7,894 nt of DNA from Cocleimonas sp. (GTDB lineage Bacteria; Pseudomonadota; Gammaproteobacteria; Thiotrichales; Thiotrichaceae), in contig JAGLDQ010000110.1 in NCBI GenBank assembly GCA_023145535.1, positions 1 through 7,894 on the forward strand, written 5' to 3'. The position numbers were made by a program, and so were the translations under genes. Shown piece by piece: positions 5,882 through 7,894 of the stretch. The notes under the pieces are model-generated. The model was not told where the DNA came from. It made no database searches and saw only the letters and a program-made list of their open reading frames with translations. Each line of letters starts with the position of its first letter. The first letter of the stretch is position 1.

Positions 5882-7063
5882 TTATCCTTTAGCACGTTCT
5901 TCCAGCATTGCTACAACAGGTAACTTCTTGCCTTCAAGGAACTCAAGGAATGAACCACCACCAGTGGAGATATAAGATACTTTGTCTGAAATTCCATATT
6001 TATCAACGGCGGCTAAGGTATCGCCACCGCCTGCAATTGAGAATCCATCAGATGCTGCGATTGCCATTGCAATTGCTTCTGTGCCCGCACCAAATTGATC
6101 AAATTCAAATACGCCAACGGGGCCATTCCAGACAATTGTTTTTGCATTTTTGATTACTTCGGCAAGTGCGGCTGCTGAATCAGGGCCAATATCAAAAATC
6201 ATATCGTCATCAGAAACATCAGCAACAGACATCGTGGTTGCTTCGGCTGTCTCTGAGAATTCTTTACCACAAACCACATCCGTAGGAACAGGAATACTGC
6301 CATCATTGGCTTCTGCATTTGCTTTTAATTCTTTTGCAGTATCAACTAATGATTCTTCATAGAGTGACTTTCCTACATTGTGACCTTCTGCCGCAATGAA
6401 GGTGTTCGCAATACCCCCTCCAACAATCAACTGATCAACAACTTTTGATAGAGACTCTAATACCGTTAATTTGGTTGAAACTTTTGCACCACCGACTAAA
6501 GCAACCATTGGGCGGGCTGGATTATCCAGTGCTTTACCTAATGCATCTAATTCACCAGCAAGTAGTGGGCCAGCGGCGGCGGTTGGTGCAAATTGACCTG
6601 CGCCATGCGTTGAAGCCTGTGCGCGATGCGCTGTACCAAAAGCATCCATAACATACACATCACAGAGTGCCGCGTATTGCTTTGAGAGTGCTTCATCATT
6701 GGCTTTTTCGCCTTCGTTAAAGCGAACATTTTCGAGTAAAACTACATCGCCGTCATTTAGCGTGGGTGCGTTATCGAGGTAATCTTTAATTAATGCAACT
6801 TCTTTACCTAACAAACCTCCCATATGCGTTGCAACAGGCGCGAGTGAGAATTGATCTTCTGGAGTGCCTTCAGTTGGACGACCCAAATGAGACATCACCA
6901 TGACCTGTGCGCCAGCGGCTATTAGCTTTTCAAGTGAAGGCATTGAAGCGCGGATACGCTTGTCCGATGATACTTTGCCATCTTTAATCGGTACATTAAG
7001 ATCCTGACGGATTAAAACGCGTTTACCTTTTAAATCAAGATCAGTCATATTGATAATGGACAT
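5882..7063 (-). CDS. pgk: Phosphoglycerate kinase
   Basis: This cytoplasmic enzyme moves phosphate between 1,3-bisphosphoglycerate and ADP, giving 3-phosphoglycerate and ATP; it runs in reverse in gluconeogenesis and in the Calvin cycle. The 393-residue length is typical of bacteria. The N-terminal domain binds 3-phosphoglycerate through Asp21 and Asn23 (RQDLNVP), Arg36, His59-Arg62 (SHLGRP), Arg114 (ENVRFNEGE) and Arg147 (FGTAHRAQAS). The C-terminal domain binds nucleotide with GGAKVSTK (191-198), GGGIANTF (215-222), WNGPVGVFE (312-320), GGGDT (345-349) and the helix-capping STGGGSFLEFLEG (366-378). No key residue is missing. The ATG at 7061-7063 has AAGGGGA about six bases upstream, a strong ribosome-binding site. 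The gene follows gap after 231 bases, an unusually long gap for neighbours in one operon, and precedes pyk by 82 bases. Confidence 0.98.
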   Translation of the reverse strand: MSIINMTDLDLKGKRVLIRQDLNVPIKDGKVSSDKRIRASMPSLEKLIAAGAQVMVMSHLGRPTEGTPEDQFSLAPVATHMGGLLGKEVALIKDYLDNAPTLNDGDVVLLENVRFNEGEKANDEALSKQYAALCDVYVMDAFGTAHRAQASTHGAGQFAPTAAAGPLLAGELDALGKALDNPARPMVALVGGAKVSTKLTVLESLSKVVDQLIVGGGIANTFIAAEGHNVGKSLYEESLVDTAKELKANAEANDGSIPVPTDVVCGKEFSETAEATTMSVADVSDDDMIFDIGPDSAAALAEVIKNAKTIVWNGPVGVFEFDQFGAGTEAIAMAIAASDGFSIAGGGDTLAAVDKYGISDKVSYISTGGGSFLEFLEGKKLPVVAMLEERAKG

Positions 7064-7115
7064 GGAGTTCCCCTTAGAAAAGTTAGTGTGGTGTAAAGCT
7101 ATCGGGTAAAAACTA

Positions 7116-7129
7116 AGTGTTTAGTGTTT
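7116..7129. repeat. Tandem 7-base direct repeat upstream of pgk
   Basis: AGTGTTT occurs twice back to back (7116-7122 and 7123-7129), about 55-65 bases before the pgk start. On the minus strand this reads AAACACT twice. Two half-sites in phase this close (7 bases) are not a typical dimer operator, and no good promoter hexamers surround them. It may be chance. Confidence 0.35.
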
Positions 7130-7161
7130 AGCGGATAGTTCTATTGCTCATCTTTCTAGAT

Positions 7162-7197
7162 TGGGTTAGATTTTTTACTTATAAAAAACCTAACCCA
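7162..7197 (-). repeat. Hairpin in the gap-pgk gap
   Basis: TGGGTTAG (7162-7169) pairs with CTAACCCA (7190-7197). After one mismatch, six T (7171-7176) pair with six A (7183-7188) around a six-base loop, making a stem of 14 pairs. On the minus strand the hairpin is followed by ATCTAGAAAG, so there is no terminator U run after it. If the preceding larger stem (7217-7285) forms, the T-rich arm following it on the minus strand could resemble a terminator tail. A processing or stabilising hairpin is the simpler guess. Confidence 0.55.
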
Positions 7198-7216
7198 GTA
7201 AGCTACTTGAAGTTTG

Positions 7217-7285
7217 GGTGGTTGTTTATCGGATGAGGTTATTTTGCTGCGCTTAATAAGCTAACCCGACCTAAGTACAACCACC
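7217..7285 (-). repeat. Large inverted repeat just behind gap
   Basis: GGTGGTTGT (7217-7225) pairs perfectly with ACAACCACC (7277-7285), ten bases after the gap stop codon. Inside it GGTTA (7237-7241) can pair with TAACC (7262-7266), and GCTTA/TAAGC (7251-7255, 7257-7261) forms a near-perfect palindrome. The nested set suggests a branched or long stem structure in the message between gap and pgk. Confidence 0.55.
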
Positions 7286-7294
7286 GACATTCAA

Positions 7295-7894
7295 TTAACT
7301 GTTAGCAACGTGCTCAGTTAAACGAAGCATGTTACAGGTGTAGCCATACTCGTTGTCATACCAAGAAACGACTTTAACGAAAGTATCATCGAGTGCAATA
7401 CCTGCGCCTGCATCAAAGATAGAGGAAGCAGAAATACCACGGAAGTCAGATGAAACAACTTTTTCATCGGTATACTGTAAAGTACCTTTCATTGAACCTT
7501 CTGATGCTTCTTTGATGGCAGCACAAATTTCATCATAAGAGGCTGGCTTGTCTAGCTCACAAGTAAGATCAACAACAGAAACGTCAACTGAAGGAATACG
7601 AAAAGCCATTCCCGTTAGTTTGCCGTTAAGCTCAGGCAATACAACACCCACCGCTTTAGCCGCACCAGTTGAAGATGGGATGATGTTCTCAAACACAGCA
7701 CGTCCACCGCGCCAATCTTTCTTAGAAGGGCCATCAACCGTCATTTGTGATGCAGTCGCCGCATGAACCGTTGTCATAAGACCCCGCTTTAGTCCCCAGT
7801 TATCATTGATAACTTTAGCGATAGGCGCAAGACAGTTAGTGGTACAAGATGCACCTGAAACAATCGCTTCTCCGTCATATTCATTATGGTTTAC
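7295..7894 (-). CDS. gap: Glyceraldehyde-3-phosphate dehydrogenase, GapA type (partial, N-terminus outside window)
   Basis: This NAD-dependent enzyme oxidises glyceraldehyde-3-phosphate to 1,3-bisphosphoglycerate. The open frame runs without interruption to the right edge, giving the last 199 residues; about 130 N-terminal residues, mainly the nucleotide-binding Rossmann domain, are missing. Visible are the active-site motif SGASCTTNCLAP with the catalytic Cys (residue 17 of the fragment), the catalytic His in MTTVHAAT (44), the substrate-binding DWRGGR (60-65) and STGAAKAVG (75-83), the typical VLPELNGKLTGMAFRIP, and SWYDNEYGY (177-185) with the Asn that contacts NAD. The sequence is of the E. 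coli GapA/eukaryote-like glycolytic kind, not the GapB/Epd or Calvin-type kind that I recall with a TTIHxYTNxQ motif. The ATG at 7775-7777 is internal, not the start. The Gly before Ala-Ser-Cys, where Asn is common, is a mild oddity. It is the first gene seen of the gap-pgk-pyk-fba cluster. Confidence 0.97.
   Translation of the reverse strand, partial: VNHNEYDGEAIVSGASCTTNCLAPIAKVINDNWGLKRGLMTTVHAATASQMTVDGPSKKDWRGGRAVFENIIPSSTGAAKAVGVVLPELNGKLTGMAFRIPSVDVSVVDLTCELDKPASYDEICAAIKEASEGSMKGTLQYTDEKVVSSDFRGISASSIFDAGAGIALDDTFVKVVSWYDNEYGYTCNMLRLTEHVANS

Noticed and set aside
7295..7777. Reading gap as a 160-codon gene starting at the ATG at 7777
   Set aside because: The same frame continues upstream to the window edge and encodes the catalytic SGASCTTN motif, so this ATG is internal and the gene is simply cut by the window.

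Overview
The window is a stretch of gammaproteobacterial chromosome, moderately AT-rich, in which every convincing gene lies on the minus strand. The taxonomic reading rests on the E. coli-like PykA and GapA-type sequences and on a 76-residue protein of the TIGR02647 type, a family known essentially from Gammaproteobacteria. I cannot name genus or species. There is no sign of phage, insertion sequence, CRISPR array, tRNA or rRNA.

In transcription order (right to left) the window starts inside gap (glyceraldehyde-3-phosphate dehydrogenase, N-terminus cut off by the window edge). It continues with pgk (phosphoglycerate kinase), pyk (pyruvate kinase, PykA type) and fba (class II fructose-bisphosphate aldolase, long Calvin-cycle subtype). 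The gaps between these genes are 231, 82 and 91 bases, and each holds at least one inverted repeat. A perfect palindrome flanked by A and T runs (about 3123-3152) closes the cluster just after fba. Next come a small TIGR02647-family gene, a 191-base intergenic region dense in overlapping inverted repeats, and gpmI (cofactor-independent phosphoglycerate mutase, GTG start). A 335-base non-coding stretch follows, and finally a 204-residue membrane protein of DUF4337 type.

Together the enzymes cover much of the triose part of glycolysis/gluconeogenesis: aldolase makes triose phosphates, GapA and Pgk convert glyceraldehyde-3-phosphate to 3-phosphoglycerate, GpmI makes 2-phosphoglycerate and pyruvate kinase makes pyruvate (enolase is not here). 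The gap-pgk-pyk-fba order and the Calvin-subtype aldolase resemble clusters of autotrophic or methylotrophic gammaproteobacteria, but no RuBisCO, phosphoribulokinase or transketolase gene is visible, so carbon fixation is not shown.

The protein-coding content is ordinary core metabolism, and I see no new multi-gene system. The points most worth a second look are the interleaved, mutually exclusive inverted repeats between the TIGR02647 gene and gpmI, the structured 231-base gap between gap and pgk, and the two poorly understood small proteins.
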